Both the position numbers and the translations under genes were made by a program. DNA of 64,000 nucleotides from Symsagittifera roscoffensis (lineage: Eukaryota; Xenacoelomorpha; Acoela; Convolutidae). The DNA is taken from assembly GCF_963678635.1 (NCBI RefSeq), contig NC_087063.1, positions 65,586,471-65,650,470 on the forward strand, given 5' to 3'. Below, piece by piece: positions 46,401 through 57,300 of this stretch (within the stretch, counting starts at the first letter, position 1; every line of letters starts with the position of its first letter). The notes under the pieces were generated by a model. The model saw nothing but the letters and a program-made list of their open reading frames with translations, was not told the DNA's origin and did no database searches.

Positions 46401-48889
46401 AAGCTGTGCACACTTCGCAGAACCCTAGCTCGCCGACATCAACAACTGATATTAGATCATGCTTGTTGAGATGCCCCAGCCTTCGGTGCCACAGCATTGC
46501 ACTACTTGTCTCCATCTTCGCTTTCGTAGCTAGAGTCATCGCGTTCCTCTTGAACTTGCACTCCAGGAAGAAAAGCTTGCCGCGCTGCTTCACTGGTAGC
46601 CGTCGATCATCCGGTGCCACAAGATGAGAAGAGTCTGATGTAAAGCTGAAACTAGACCCTCTAGCTATTGCTGAGCTCACACTCATCAGATTCACGTTGT
46701 AGCTCGGCACAAACAGCACATTGTGGAAAGTGTAGCTCCTCGTCACATCTTGACAGTCTCGTATGTCCACTTCCACCGAGCCTATGCCCTCAATCTTTGA
46801 TATTGTACCGTTCGGATTCTCAACTGTTGTCCCCTCATCCCATTTCTCAAAGCTTGAGAAGACAGCCTTGTCGCGCACTACATGATCGGTGCATCCCGTA
46901 TCCACAATGAGATCATCTCCCTTCATTGAGGTTGTTGCACAACAACTGAAGAACCCTGTCTTTGCCTGCTTGCAGTCCCTTGCAAAGTGTCCTTGTTGTC
47001 CACACTTGAAGCACCCTTGCTTCCTTGAAGTTGGACCACTTGCTTCATTCGAGCCACTGCCTCGAGCACCAGATTGACCACTGTCACTTCTGGATCTGCA
47101 ATCTCTTGCCAAATGACCCTTCTGACCGCACACAAAACAGCCACCACCCGACGCTCCTTTCTTCTTCCTCACAGCTTGCATAGCTATGTGTCCATTCCCA
47201 GTCTTCTCTCCACATCGAGCTCGTCTCGAGTCATCATAGTTCCTCAACCTCGTTCTCAGCTCTGTAAAAGTCTTGGCCGGCTGGAAGCTCTCCTGCACCA
47301 CGAAATGCTCAAAGCTGTCAGGCAGTCCGTTGATCACGAGCGCATTGAAGAGTGTGTCCGTAATTGCTTCCCCAGCTTCACTCAGCCGCGTCATCAGCTC
47401 TTGACTTCGAACGAAGTAGTCATCGAGATCCTCCTCTGATCCTAGGCGCAGCTTCGCAAGCTGGCCTACTAGACTGACCACTGTAGGCCTCTCCACACTG
47501 CAAAACTTCTCTTGCAGCAGTCTCCAGGCCTTCGTCCCATCGCCATAGCCATCCGCAGCCACGCAGTCGTTCTTGATGTACATCAGTGTGGTGTTGTTCA
47601 GGACCAGAGCTAGATGTGACCACACTGTGTTTCGGTTGTCTTTCCTCTGCTGGATCAGCACAGCTCGCTCCTGCATCTTGGTGTTGTACGCCGTCATCTG
47701 GTCAGCATTCGGATTCTCAGGTAGCGTAGGTTCAGCTTCTGGTAGATCGTCATTGCCCATCACAGTCCTGAACAGGCCTTTGGTATGCATCAGTGCCACA
47801 AACTTCGTCGACCAAGCTGGAAAATCTTCAGACTTTCCACTGAATCCAGCCAGTTTCAAGTCCATCTCTGCTTTGCTAAAGGCTAGATAAAAGCTAAAAA
47901 AAACTCTGACAGAAATCAAATAATTATTAAATCAAAAAGTTTAGAAATCTGGGCCCATAACCTGTTAAGATTCAGAGTTAGAGCAAGTAGGACTAGGGGA
48001 TAGAGGTTTGAGAGTTATCTGAGGTTTCAACTGAGGAGAGAGAAGAGATACTGATTGTTGAAGAATGAATTGAGATTGTGTTTATAAAATGACACGACAA
48101 ACTGAGCATCAAATAGTACCAGTTAATTAATTACCAGTTAATTAATTAGTTTATCAAATACCAGCAGACCAGTTGACCTTGTCTGAGTGCATTGAGTTTT
48201 ATACCAGTTGACCTTTAATTAGGTTTCTATTGCTCAAGTCTGACCTTGAGTTTGGTCTGGTATTTCACTAGTCTGGCATTGAGCTCGTCTGTCCTCAACA
48301 AGGTGTGCTATGTGGCATCAAGGGATTAAGATTCTTTGTGGGATGGGTAAAGTAAATCCAAGAAGCCAATGAATCAACTGGCGTAGCAACAATCAGCCAG
48401 CCGTAAAACGAATAATTCCAAACCTGCTTCGCTGGGAGTTGAGATTTATTTGGATCAAAGATCAATATCCACCCAGGGAATTGGTACTCAATCAACGCCC
48501 ACTCCTTTTTAAGAAATCGGGCTAAAATCAAATTTGTAATAACACACTTTTGGGAATATTTTTGATGATTCGTTACCCTATTGGAAGAAAACGGTTGTTA
48601 TTAGTTTTAACAGACACCATGTGGTGAGGGGATAAATGTGGGGAAAAATACTAATTTTTGCGCATATTTTTGTAGCATCGCTAATTTTGACTTAAGGTTA
48701 CATCCTTTCTCTTCGGATATTCGACGAGTTCCTGGTGACTGCATCTGATGACAAAACACTGCGCAAATGGGACATCGAGAATGACGGAGAATTCATTCTA
48801 GAATATTCCGGACACAAGGCCGCCGTGAACAACTTCATCCTCACCGACGACTACTTGCTCTCTTCTTCTTACGATAAGACCATAAGATG
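43242..48889 (+). CDS. WD40-repeat protein gene (WDR86-like), two internal exons
   Basis: Two exons, 43242-43425 and 48697-48889, encode successive WD40 blades of a beta-propeller scaffold protein. The first contains AHEGGVACLGVSRDSTLVATGGEDFLAKVWHV read in parts: an LVATGGED core, a closing KVWHV and then CKGHK. The second contains FLVTASDDKTLRKWD and YLLSSSYDKTIRW. The first exon ends in phase 1 and the second begins with two bases, giving the normal spacing between blades. The SSSYDKT style and blade spacing resemble WDR86, but the assignment is tentative. Upstream and downstream exons are outside what I can identify. The intron between them contains a complete copia element, and the following intron contains copy 2 of the large retroelement. 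Confidence 0.75.
43429..43766 (-). repeat. 3' LTR of the copia element (left in window)
   Basis: This 338-bp LTR contains the internal direct repeat ACCAGTTAATTAATT twice. On the minus strand it is preceded by the purine-rich GAGTGGGGG (43767-43775), which overlaps the end of the polyprotein stop codon and serves as the likely polypurine tract. Confidence 0.93.
43774..47865 (-). CDS. gag-pol: Copia gag-pol polyprotein (1363 aa)
   Basis: A single frame encodes, in copia order, a Gag region starting MDLKLAGFSG, two CCHC zinc knuckles (CFVCGQKGHLARDC near residue 241 and CFKCGQQGHFARDC near 284), an aspartic protease with VDTGCTDH (near 318), a GAG-pre-integrase HRRLGHL motif, an integrase (FSDIQGPF, LRTDNGGEY, VAERYNR), a reverse transcriptase with VDVKSAFLN-like DVKSAFLN and VWVDDI, and RNase H (ADADWAG, STSEAEYQA). 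The integrase-before-RT order is diagnostic of Ty1/copia. I chose the Met at 47865 because the 18 residues before it, from 47919, look like translated leader. No stop or frameshift is seen, and all catalytic motifs are present. Confidence 0.95.
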   Translation of the reverse strand: MDLKLAGFSGKSEDFPAWSTKFVALMHTKGLFRTVMGNDDLPEAEPTLPENPNADQMTAYNTKMQERAVLIQQRKDNRNTVWSHLALVLNNTTLMYIKNDCVAADGYGDGTKAWRLLQEKFCSVERPTVVSLVGQLAKLRLGSEEDLDDYFVRSQELMTRLSEAGEAITDTLFNALVINGLPDSFEHFVVQESFQPAKTFTELRTRLRNYDDSRRARCGEKTGNGHIAMQAVRKKKGASGGGCFVCGQKGHLARDCRSRSDSGQSGARGSGSNEASGPTSRKQGCFKCGQQGHFARDCKQAKTGFFSCCATTSMKGDDLIVDTGCTDHVVRDKAVFSSFEKWDEGTTVENPNGTISKIEGIGSVEVDIRDCQDVTRSYTFHNVLFVPSYNVNLMSVSSAIARGSSFSFTSDSSHLVAPDDRRLPVKQRGKLFFLECKFKRNAMTLATKAKMETSSAMLWHRRLGHLNKHDLISVVDVGELGFCEVCTASKMHEVAMPKKTENRATAVGQRVFSDIQGPFEVASMHVARYAVSFIDDFSRLAVVKYLVKKSDTLSKFKDFVAEHGTPKCLRTDNGGEYSSNAFRMFCREMQVKQEFTVPNTPQQNSVAERYNRVITEMTRCLLADAKLSKMFWVRAMSTAVRVRNLCPTSSNEHRISSMEMHYGKPSKVNYLRVFGCLAYYLDRGNRRKLDPKGKKSKFIGYDEESKAYLLMDLETKRVVRARSVTFNEDIIPDDFLVDSEQSQTLGLSIEGCIDVEETSTKAITESTNKANDSGAAASVGVTEDDPVETEELEPPSTEPPEQRPTEIPEQRSTRTRNPPIRYGLAYTHASVIAQEPRSYLEAVSGPEREQWLAAMALEVQSLKAMGTWTLVDRPNSRKVIPGRWVLAVKRDAMGQVERFKARYVVKGFMQVEGLDFNETFAPTCKPETKRILLALGAQDDLVLHQMDVKSAFLNSPLTETVYMEQPEGFSSGDNQVCLLQRSIYGLKQAGRDWYQTLSTFLLETGFTRSTNDFCLFTMRGMDDAMIYVLVWVDDIIIGCKLQAEVDRVRDRFTDRFKMDDRGPLAWFLKMQVKRAPGSVTVNQSRYIEDCLERFGLADCKPVGTPADISTQLTKKDCPGAGSEEAVAMQREDYRGIVGSLLYIAKQTRPDILATVTQLSRFLENPGRTHWVAAKRVLRYLKGTKDLELCYIKDPDGFNLYGSADADWAGDVDDRRSTTGYSFHVQRSGAAISWSTKKQPTAAISTSEAEYQAMAAAVQEGLYLRSLLNEMDMTCDGPTVINEDNQSCIKMCKNPVMQKRTKHIDVKYHFVRERVEDGTFALEYCPTENMEADLLTKSLSKAKVDQHRRTLMGCSLTLDKANSA
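47949..47962 (-). promoter_or_regulatory. Half-tRNA (initiator Met) primer-binding site of the copia element
   Basis: Directly next to the 5' LTR, the plus strand reads CTGGGCCCATAACC, which matches the anticodon stem-loop of animal initiator methionine tRNA. The element RNA therefore carries its complement, as in Drosophila copia, which primes from an internal initiator tRNA fragment rather than the CCA end. Confidence 0.85.
47963..48300 (-). repeat. 5' LTR of the copia element (right in window)
   Basis: This LTR nearly matches 43429-43766. It is followed by the target duplication AGGTG and then the resumed WD40-gene intron. Confidence 0.93.
48697..48889 (+). CDS. WD40 gene exon b
   Basis: The acceptor is GACTTAAG and the donor is ATG|GTAAGT. 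This start was chosen because its phase matches exon a and it gives the usual distance from the GH dipeptide to the LVTAS strand. It ends inside a Trp codon. Confidence 0.75.
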
Positions 48890-49178
48890 GTAAGTGGTTG
48901 GCGTGTAAATTGTTCAAGTAATACAGTACATTTTTGAAAAACTCGTCTGCTCAAGGTCACGGGTTTTTTGGGGGATCCTCAGGAATTCGACCCCTGACAA
49001 CCCAAAGGGTCCCCTTTTCGGTACTATTTTACAACATAATTTTTAGCTGAACGGCCCTAAATTTTTTCAAAAGGTGTCTCCAGCGCTAATGTATACTAAT
49101 TTGAGTCGGAGCCAAAAAACGCAATCTTTTGGTCAAAATCTTCTACAAGATGCCTAAAAGCGTCGTTTTTGGCCTTTC
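48890..49178. other. WD40-gene intron sequence before copy 2
   Basis: Intron sequence with no feature other than the donor at its start. Its last four bases TTTC (49175-49178) are the expected left target duplication of copy 2; the right one is outside the window. Confidence 0.5.
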
Positions 49179-49588
49179 TGGAACCTGATCTAAACTACAT
49201 TTTATGATTGGATAATTTAGATATTTTACCAATGTAAAGTATTTAATATTAACCAATCATGATCCATCTAACTAACAACCCACTTATTTGTAAGTGCTGA
49301 AGTTACTTGTAATTTCAGCACCAGAGAGATTTGAATTTAACTTAGAAATTAGTTGGACTCTCCCGAGCACTTCAGCAGCCGCAATAAACCAGTATACCCT
49401 AGATCTATTGAGCCTAGCAGAGACTAGTTAAACAACCTGAGACTAGATAGTATAAGAGTAAGATTAGGATCGGTATTAGACTAAGAAGTTGCACGAATCT
49501 ATCCGGCCGAAAATAAGATAGCGTGACGAGCAGACGGTGTACCCTATCCGAAATTACTCTATGAGTTAACCAACTCGGTCCTAACTCA
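49179..49588 (+). repeat. 5' LTR of copy 2
   Basis: This 410-bp LTR differs from the copy 1 LTR by a few substitutions (for example ACTACATTTT for ACTATATTTT) and a small change near its end (GTTAACCAACTCGG for GTTACACTTCGG). The primer-site TGG follows at 49591. Confidence 0.92.
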
Positions 49589-49675
49589 TCTGGTGCGACC
49601 ATAAGTCTCGAACAAGACCTTAATAGCTTAGAATTAACCAAAATAGATTAGAAATTAGACAAAAACATTTAAAAA

Positions 49676-49909
49676 ATGTTATACGACAATAATTTAATCG
49701 AAATGTCTCTACGACTCAATAGATCAGAGCCAATATTCCGAACCATAACAGAACTACCCGGAATTGGAAGAAGACCTCGAACCAGAGACGACATACGACA
49801 AAGTAGAAACTTGCCATATAGCTATATGATAGTTAGGCAAAAACCAGAACAAACTTTTATATTTAGAATACTACTGGCAATGAATTTAGATTTTCATTTG
49901 CAAACATAA
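49676..49909 (+). CDS. 77-aa leader protein of copy 2
   Basis: This is an intact counterpart of 5359-5592 with two amino-acid changes and nine silent differences. The silent excess is the main support that this short frame is a real gene. Function unknown. Confidence 0.7.
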   Translation: MLYDNNLIEMSLRLNRSEPIFRTITELPGIGRRPRTRDDIRQSRNLPYSYMIVRQKPEQTFIFRILLAMNLDFHLQT

Positions 49910-50841
49910 AACCTTGAAGTTAATCTTCAAAATCATTTCAGGCGCTAAACAAAATTATTAATATACAATAACGATTGATAAAAAGATCTAAGATCGTTTT
50001 CCTAAAACTCTGCAGTAATATACAAAACATGTTTGAAAAATATTTATTGAAAAATAAAAAATAAAAATTAGTAGCATGACAATAAATGGTTAGTAATCAT
50101 AAATCATCCTGTTGTTCCAGCTCCATCATCTAAAACATAACAGCAATCATAAACCCACTAATATCATCAAAACACTAAATCTTTCCTTTACACACATTTA
50201 AAACATTTTAAACTTAAATTCACTTAATTTTAAAACCAGATCATCAAGGCTTATCCTTGGATCTTAAATCATTTTCTACTTAATTAAATTTCAAATTTGA
50301 TCACCAAGGCTTATCCTTGGATCAAACAGAACAACTTTGTTCTCCCCCATCCACTTAATTAGTGTCTAACGACCTCAAACGTCGATTCACTACCCAACCC
50401 TTTCTAAAGACCTAAGACTAATAGAAATTTTTAAACAAAAACTAATCATTCAAATTAGGATAAACAGTGAAGAACTTCGGTTATTCATCCTTCACTTGAC
50501 CCCCCCTCTTACCAGACCCAGGATAAATCTTAGACTTAGTAAGTTTAAAATAGTATCTAACGAACTACTCGCGTTCTAATTATACCTGAACCCTGTGGAT
50601 CGATTTACTATTCTCCAACCCTTGAACACAATCACTACTCCTAAGTAAGATTAAGTAAGTTAACACCTTAACTTATACTAGCCACGAGAAAGTAAAAAAT
50701 CCTTCTTCGGAATCGATATACTTTTCTCTCCAACCCTGAACAAACAGACCCAGGTTAAGCTAACCAAAAAATCGTAAGAACTAACAGTTTAAGAAAATAG
50801 AAACCATTTAACAACTTTTTGCATCCGTCATCCTAAACCTT
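49910..50841 (+). other. Leader of copy 2 with twin hairpins (50239-50263, 50299-50323)
   Basis: This is the same 25-nt hairpin pair as in copy 1, again 60 nt apart. In the second hairpin a T opposite G has become C, turning a wobble pair into a Watson-Crick pair (CCAAGG/CCTTGG), which supports an RNA stem. Confidence 0.55.
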
Positions 50842-51309
50842 ATGTCATTTAAAAACCTAGGAAATAAACAAACAATCGTTTTACACAATTGTGAAATAGA
50901 TAACAAAAAATACGACCTTGTAATCACACCTCATACACAAACAGTTGGATACATTCGAACAAAACGACAAACACTAAAAAGAAAAATAATAACGAAACAA
51001 AGACAAATAACACGAAAAAGATTTTCAAAAAATCGAAACGCATTTTCAGAATCAGAAACCAACAGTTTAGACGAACTTTACAAACTAAAAGAATCAATAG
51101 ATAAAAATTGCCCACTTCACGATCAATTATATTTTTCTGACTCAGAAACAACTTCAAATTCATCAAAAAGAGGAAAAAGAAGAATAAAAAAGCAGTATAA
51201 ACACAAACCAGTACATTTATACAATTGGAATCAACCAATTCGACACATTAATAATTACATATTAACAGTCATCGAACGAAAAAATGAGCTCAACGCACAC
51301 CCCAGGTGA
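50842..51309 (+). CDS. 155-aa basic protein of copy 2
   Basis: This is the full-length counterpart of 6524-6991, with replacement changes Ile/Val, Tyr/Cys, Gln/Lys and Phe/Leu. Both basic clusters are kept. The stop is TGA instead of TAA and again lies in the splice-donor sequence. It overlaps the gag start by 26 nt. Confidence 0.7.
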   Translation: MSFKNLGNKQTIVLHNCEIDNKKYDLVITPHTQTVGYIRTKRQTLKRKIITKQRQITRKRFSKNRNAFSESETNSLDELYKLKESIDKNCPLHDQLYFSDSETTSNSSKRGKRRIKKQYKHKPVHLYNWNQPIRHINNYILTVIERKNELNAHPR

Positions 51310-54300
51310 AGAAAGTCCAGATAATGATGAAATCTTTCCCTTTATAGTAGATGCAACCACTGATAGAGGACAGCATATATTTTGCAAAAATTTACTATTA
51401 AATTTATTTGAACCCGGAATCAGTCCATGTAAAACAGAGTTCCCAGATGTAAAAATCAAAAGACAAATCATAGATCACTACTTAAAAGATATATGCAACA
51501 TAACACAACAGTATGGAATCTACTCCATAGAATTCACCTCACCAAACCATAATCATAGAAAATATACAATCCAAACAGACGATCTTGATTTAGAATTTTC
51601 AAAAGTTTTTTCAGAATATATAAAAAGCATCCAATATCATAACTCACAAAGAGCAAACTCCATATTCACCAATGAAGTTTTCGCAATAATATATAGTTAT
51701 ATTTCGATATTAGAAAACGAAATCCCAATAACAAATGTCTCACCGACAGAAACATCTAAACATTTAAGAGTACGACATGAAATCACACTACTCTCTAGTT
51801 ATTTAAACATCATTAAAGAAAATTTCACGAAAGACGACGTTTCACAACATACAAAACACGATCTACAAAAAATTTTGGCATGGTTCATAATAGATTAGTT
51901 CACACACAATATTGATTTAATTGCACAAGCAAGAAAAAATTTTAGACCCCAAAACTCGAACGATGATACCGCTATCACAGAACAATCAGATTATGTTTGG
52001 GACCCCGAATGGTCTCATCCCGCATTTATAAGCTTCCCACAATCAATCTCAAGTCAAGCAATAAGTACGATATCTTACATAAGAGATTATGTAAAAGTAA
52101 TACCATTAACCATTGATGCAACACCATTAAACTATAATACATTTTTGCCCGATACACAAAATAATAGTTTAAACTCTACAGTCATACACAATGAAAACCT
52201 CAATGGAACTAGGAATCTTACTCAACAAGATATCCAGACACCATCACACTTCATAAATGAAGAAATCGTACACACAACAACTACACAACAAAGTATTTCA
52301 CCAATACGTCCAAATTTAACAACACCAAGAAATACAAACCCTTCACAAACACAGGTAACCTTACAATCAACCGTTAAACCTTCGGTTGCTCCTAAATATT
52401 CACATATGGATTACCAAACATACAGACCCATGACAATACCATCAAAAACACACAAAATATTCACTAGAAACAACTTTGCAGACCATAATTATAATTATAC
52501 ACATCCATCAAAAACATATAACCAACCACAAAGAAATTTTAACCAATATACAAGATCTCGAAATTGGGATAACCCAATGACCCAACCTAATTCAATAAAT
52601 TTCCAAACAAATCCTCCACAGGATCACAGTGAAAATTACCCATTTTTTCAACAAAATAAAAATAAAAAACAGACATCTTATCAAATGGATTATTTATCCT
52701 CAGATGATGATTTCTTACAACCAGATATATTTGCACCAAATACTCAAGAATATCGTAGACAAGGAATACAGAGAACACGTACAAATCATAGAAATTTTTC
52801 TCCACAACCAATAGATGCACAACATCAACAACCAATTCAACAACAAAATCTAATTAATACACAATCTTTTCAACCAATTCAACAACAAAATCCAATGACT
52901 GCACACTCGTATCAAGCATCACAAATGCAAAATGAAATACCACTCCCATATTATCTCCAACAACATGAAATAACAAGAAACCAACTTTCAAATTTTTCTC
53001 AAATGCCAAATGCAGCAGAATCATTACAAATGACAATGAATCCATACCTTATGGGTGGATCATCAATAACATCAAACAAACCTTTAATGGTTTTCACAGG
53101 AACAGACCCTGAATACTCTGTAGAAGATTATTTAAATGCAGTAACAGCAAACCTGATTTTAAATATTGGACCTGAACCAATTAATACGCCACTACATCAA
53201 AATTGGATACATCGACGCACAGCGTTAATACAAACAACCTTAGATGGCGCAGCCCAAAAATGGTTTTCAGTACTACCTCTAGAAATAAAATCAAACTGGA
53301 AAAGGTTTACACAGGAATTTTCAAAAATGTTTGACTCCGAAAGAAACAAACAACAACAAAGAGTTTTATGTAATGAAATTCGCAGATTACCAAACGAAAC
53401 CATCAAGCAAATAGCAGTACGAATCGAAACACTAGTTCGAAAAGCATATTCACTAAATACGCACGACTATTAAAACACAAAGATGACAGAAATCTTAATG
53501 ATGACCTTAACACCACAATTAAGGAAAATAGCAATAAAAAAGAGAGCATCCCATCCTTCTTCAATTCGAGAACCCGATTTAGATTTTCGAAAACTAGTAG
53601 ACAAATTAGAACAAGCAGAAATCACGATGAAACTAGAAGAAACGGAAAATCTGAAATTACAATACGTTAACAGAATTGAAACGACTCCCACTAATATTAA
53701 TAATATACAGGAATCAGAGACAGACCTCGTTGAAAAAATCACTGAAATACTCAATATTTACGAAAAGAACCCAAACTTTAAAGGCAAACCATCTTTCAAA
53801 AAATGGTGTAATTATTGCCGACGATACGGACATAGTATTTCCGAATGTAGACAAAAACAGCAAGACAATCAAAATAAACCTCAAAAATATAAAGAACCAA
53901 ATAAATCATTCTATCAATACATGAAAAAAGATCAAAATCTACCGAACAAAACAGTCTACAGCAACAACAGTTCAGGAAAACCACTCCCGAACAATACAAA
54001 TTATACAAGAAATCAATCACCATATAACTCAAGTTATAGAGGAAGATCACCAGAACGAAGAAACACGAATAATTCATCACAAAATCAATACAATAGACCA
54101 AATAGTCGAAATAACTACTCCAGATCAAATTCAAATACACAACGATATGTTTCTAGATCTAATTCCCAATCAAGAAATAACTACTATCCAAACAACCAAT
54201 CACGAAATTCATCATACAATAGGAATAGAAACTACTCCTATAATCGAAATAGAAGTTATTCAAACAACCGAAACCAGAATTACCCGAACAATCAATCAAG

Positions 54301-57300
54301 GAATAACTCATATAATAGATCGAACTATAACAGACCAAACAATAATTACCAAAACAGATCGCGAAATAATTCACAAAATCGACACTCAAGTTATAATAAT
54401 CGTTATAGAAATTATTCCCAATCACCACACCGGAATAATAATAACTATAATAATTCTAATAATCGCCACAGAAGTAGTACACCTAAACATCAAAGACAAA
54501 TCAATCAAGTACAATCTAATCCAGAAACAACATCAGACCCTCCAGGTATTGATGACACAGTAACTGATACGTTACAACTCAATCAAATAAACTGTACATC
54601 ATCAGATTCAGAAAGTGATACTGAAAACACTCTTTCTATCAATATGATAAAAGTCGAAAATGACTATGAATCTGTCATATATGAACAACCCTTTTCATCA
54701 CACATATATGAAAATCAATCAGAATTTCTTCAAAATTATTACACTACACCCATAAATTCCACACCAACGACGCAAGAAACAAATGAGATTAACACTACAA
54801 ATCAAACCAATAAAAATACCAAAACAAAATGCTTGAATACAAACCACATTTATCAAAATATACAAAAAGAACAACCCAAAGAAAAAATTTGGACAATACC
54901 ATTTCTCTTAGAAAGCCCAAGAAATAAAGAATTTCAACCACCAGACCTTGAAATAGATTTTTTAATTGATTCAGGAGCAGAATCAAACATAATAAACATC
55001 CCCACATGGAATGAAATAAAAACTTTACACCCAAAGCTAACACCTCTTGAAACCTCCAGTAAGTTAGCAACAGCACAAGGATCAACATTGATAAACTACG
55101 GAAAAATCCAATTTTTTCTCCTCCCCACCAGAACAATGGAACAAAGCAAAATTTTAAATAAGCCATTTAAACAAATATTCCATATCACTGACATTAAATA
55201 TAATATCATTGGAATACCATTCATTTCAAAGTATATACCAACAATTAACATACTAAATAGTAAAATATTAATCAAAGATAAATATACAAAAACAAAAGAA
55301 ACATCCTTAACATTTTTTCAAAGATTAAATAAACAACCACCATTCTTTTCAAAATTCTACCCGATATTTAACCAACAAAGAAAACACCTAAAACCACTAT
55401 CAGGAAATATCTATAATTTTTCAATCAAACAAGTTCACCAATATGATAAAGAACAAAACAAACAAAAATTTTATATGTCAGATTTTGAATTCAAACCTAT
55501 TCACAAATTTTTCAAAATCACAATCTCATCCATAAAATATTTGAAAAATTCGAATTCCGATATCATTTCCTTACATGTCTATAACAACACACCTTACCAA
55601 GTAACATTACCTTTAGGACTTTTAGGATATTGTGAAACCAACGCTACAATATCACCAATACACGAAAAAGCCTATCGCGTAAATAATATACTCCAATTAC
55701 TAGACATTTGCCAATCTACAATTCTTAATGAAGAATTATCTATAAATAATATAATAAGTAACGAAAACAGAAATACGGATTACTTCACAAAAACTCCATA
55801 TTTCAAACCTACATTCAACATAAGTAACTACACAGAGGACCAACAAAAATTTTTAACAATGTTTAATTTCCAACATTCACAAATAACACAAGACGAATTC
55901 GAAAAATTAGCCAAACAACTAATTAAATATTCATCAGTCTATGCAACATCAAAATTCGATGTTGGAAAAATCAGTTCATCACTACATCTCCCGTTAAAAC
56001 CAGACGCAGTTTTCAAAAAACAGAGAGCAAGTAAAGTACCAATTCACTTACATGATAAAGTGAACAGATTACTCGACATTTTAGAACAATACAACATTAT
56101 ATCACCAGTAAACAAAGAAGAACAACCAAAAGGCAACACATTTATCAACCCTGTTATCATTCTAGCTAAAGGAGAATCATTAAAAATCGTTCTCGATGCT
56201 AGATACCTCAATTCACTTATAGATGAATCAAAATGTAATTGGCCCATTGAACCAATACAAGTTATTTTAACAAAAATAAACGGCAAATACTTTACAACCG
56301 CCGATATGAATAGTGCATACAATCAAATGCCACTAGATGAACAATCACGACGTTTAACACAATTTGTTATCGGAAACCAACAATATGAATTCAACCGCTT
56401 ATTCTATGGAATATCCATAGGACCAGCAAAATTTTCAGCTTTTATGAGCAAAATTTTTAGACCACTAATACTCAAGAAAAACGCAATCACCTATTTAGAC
56501 GATGTTTTTATGCAATCACAAACAAAAGACGAGATGTTCAATGTTTTAGAAAAATATCACCAAATACTTCAGAACGAAAATCTGAAGGCCGCTCCCGATA
56601 AATCACACTTCTTTTTGACAAGAGTTAAATTCTTAGGACATAATATAGAAAGAAAAACAATCACTCCATTGAAATCACGCATTGACGCTATTCAAAAACT
56701 TCAACCACCAACAAATAAAAAGAAAATCCAAGAATTTCTTGGAATGTTAAACTTTTTAAGTAAATATGTTTATAAAATGCAATTATATCTACGACCATTT
56801 TATAACATCCTTAGACAACAAAATAATTTTGAATGGAACACAGAACATCAAACACGATTTGAAGAAATAAAGAAACTTTTAACTGAACAAATTTCAAACA
56901 CAATTCCAGATTCAAATCAACCATTTTATGCAATGTGCGATGCTTCGAACTTTGGCATCGGTGCAGCACTATTACAATCACATAATGGTACAAATAAAAT
57001 GAACCTCATATCAGCAAATTCTCGATTATTCACTCAAGCAGAGCTACGACTCTCAACTCTAATGAGAGAATGTACAGCCATAATATATACACTGACAGAA
57101 TATGAATTTCTGATACTTGGATCAAAACATCCAACAGTTCTATTCACAGACCATAAACCAATCATCTTTCTCTTTACACAAAAATCTAACCCAAACCACC
57201 GAGTTTACAGATTTCAACTAATTCTAATGAAATTTCCAAACTTACATATAGTTTGGACTGCAGGAAAAAATCTTGCATTACCAGACACCTTAAGTCGAAA

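Larger units (their letters stand above)
43429..48300 (-). mobile_element. Complete copia (Ty1/copia) LTR retrotransposon
   Basis: It has 338-bp LTRs (43429-43766 and 47963-48300) that differ at one position seen by eye (TTAACC versus TTGACC), begin TG and end CA. The 5-bp target duplication AGGTG lies at 43424-43428 and 48301-48305. It is oriented antisense to the WD40 gene. It contains one intact polyprotein frame, a half-tRNA primer site and a short polypurine tract, so it looks recently active. The coding region is visibly richer in G and C than the surrounding DNA. Confidence 0.95.

Noticed and set aside
46060-47439. Several 110-126-codon plus-strand frames opposite the copia polyprotein
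   Set aside because: They are antisense shadows of a long, better-balanced coding region and have no domain or context.
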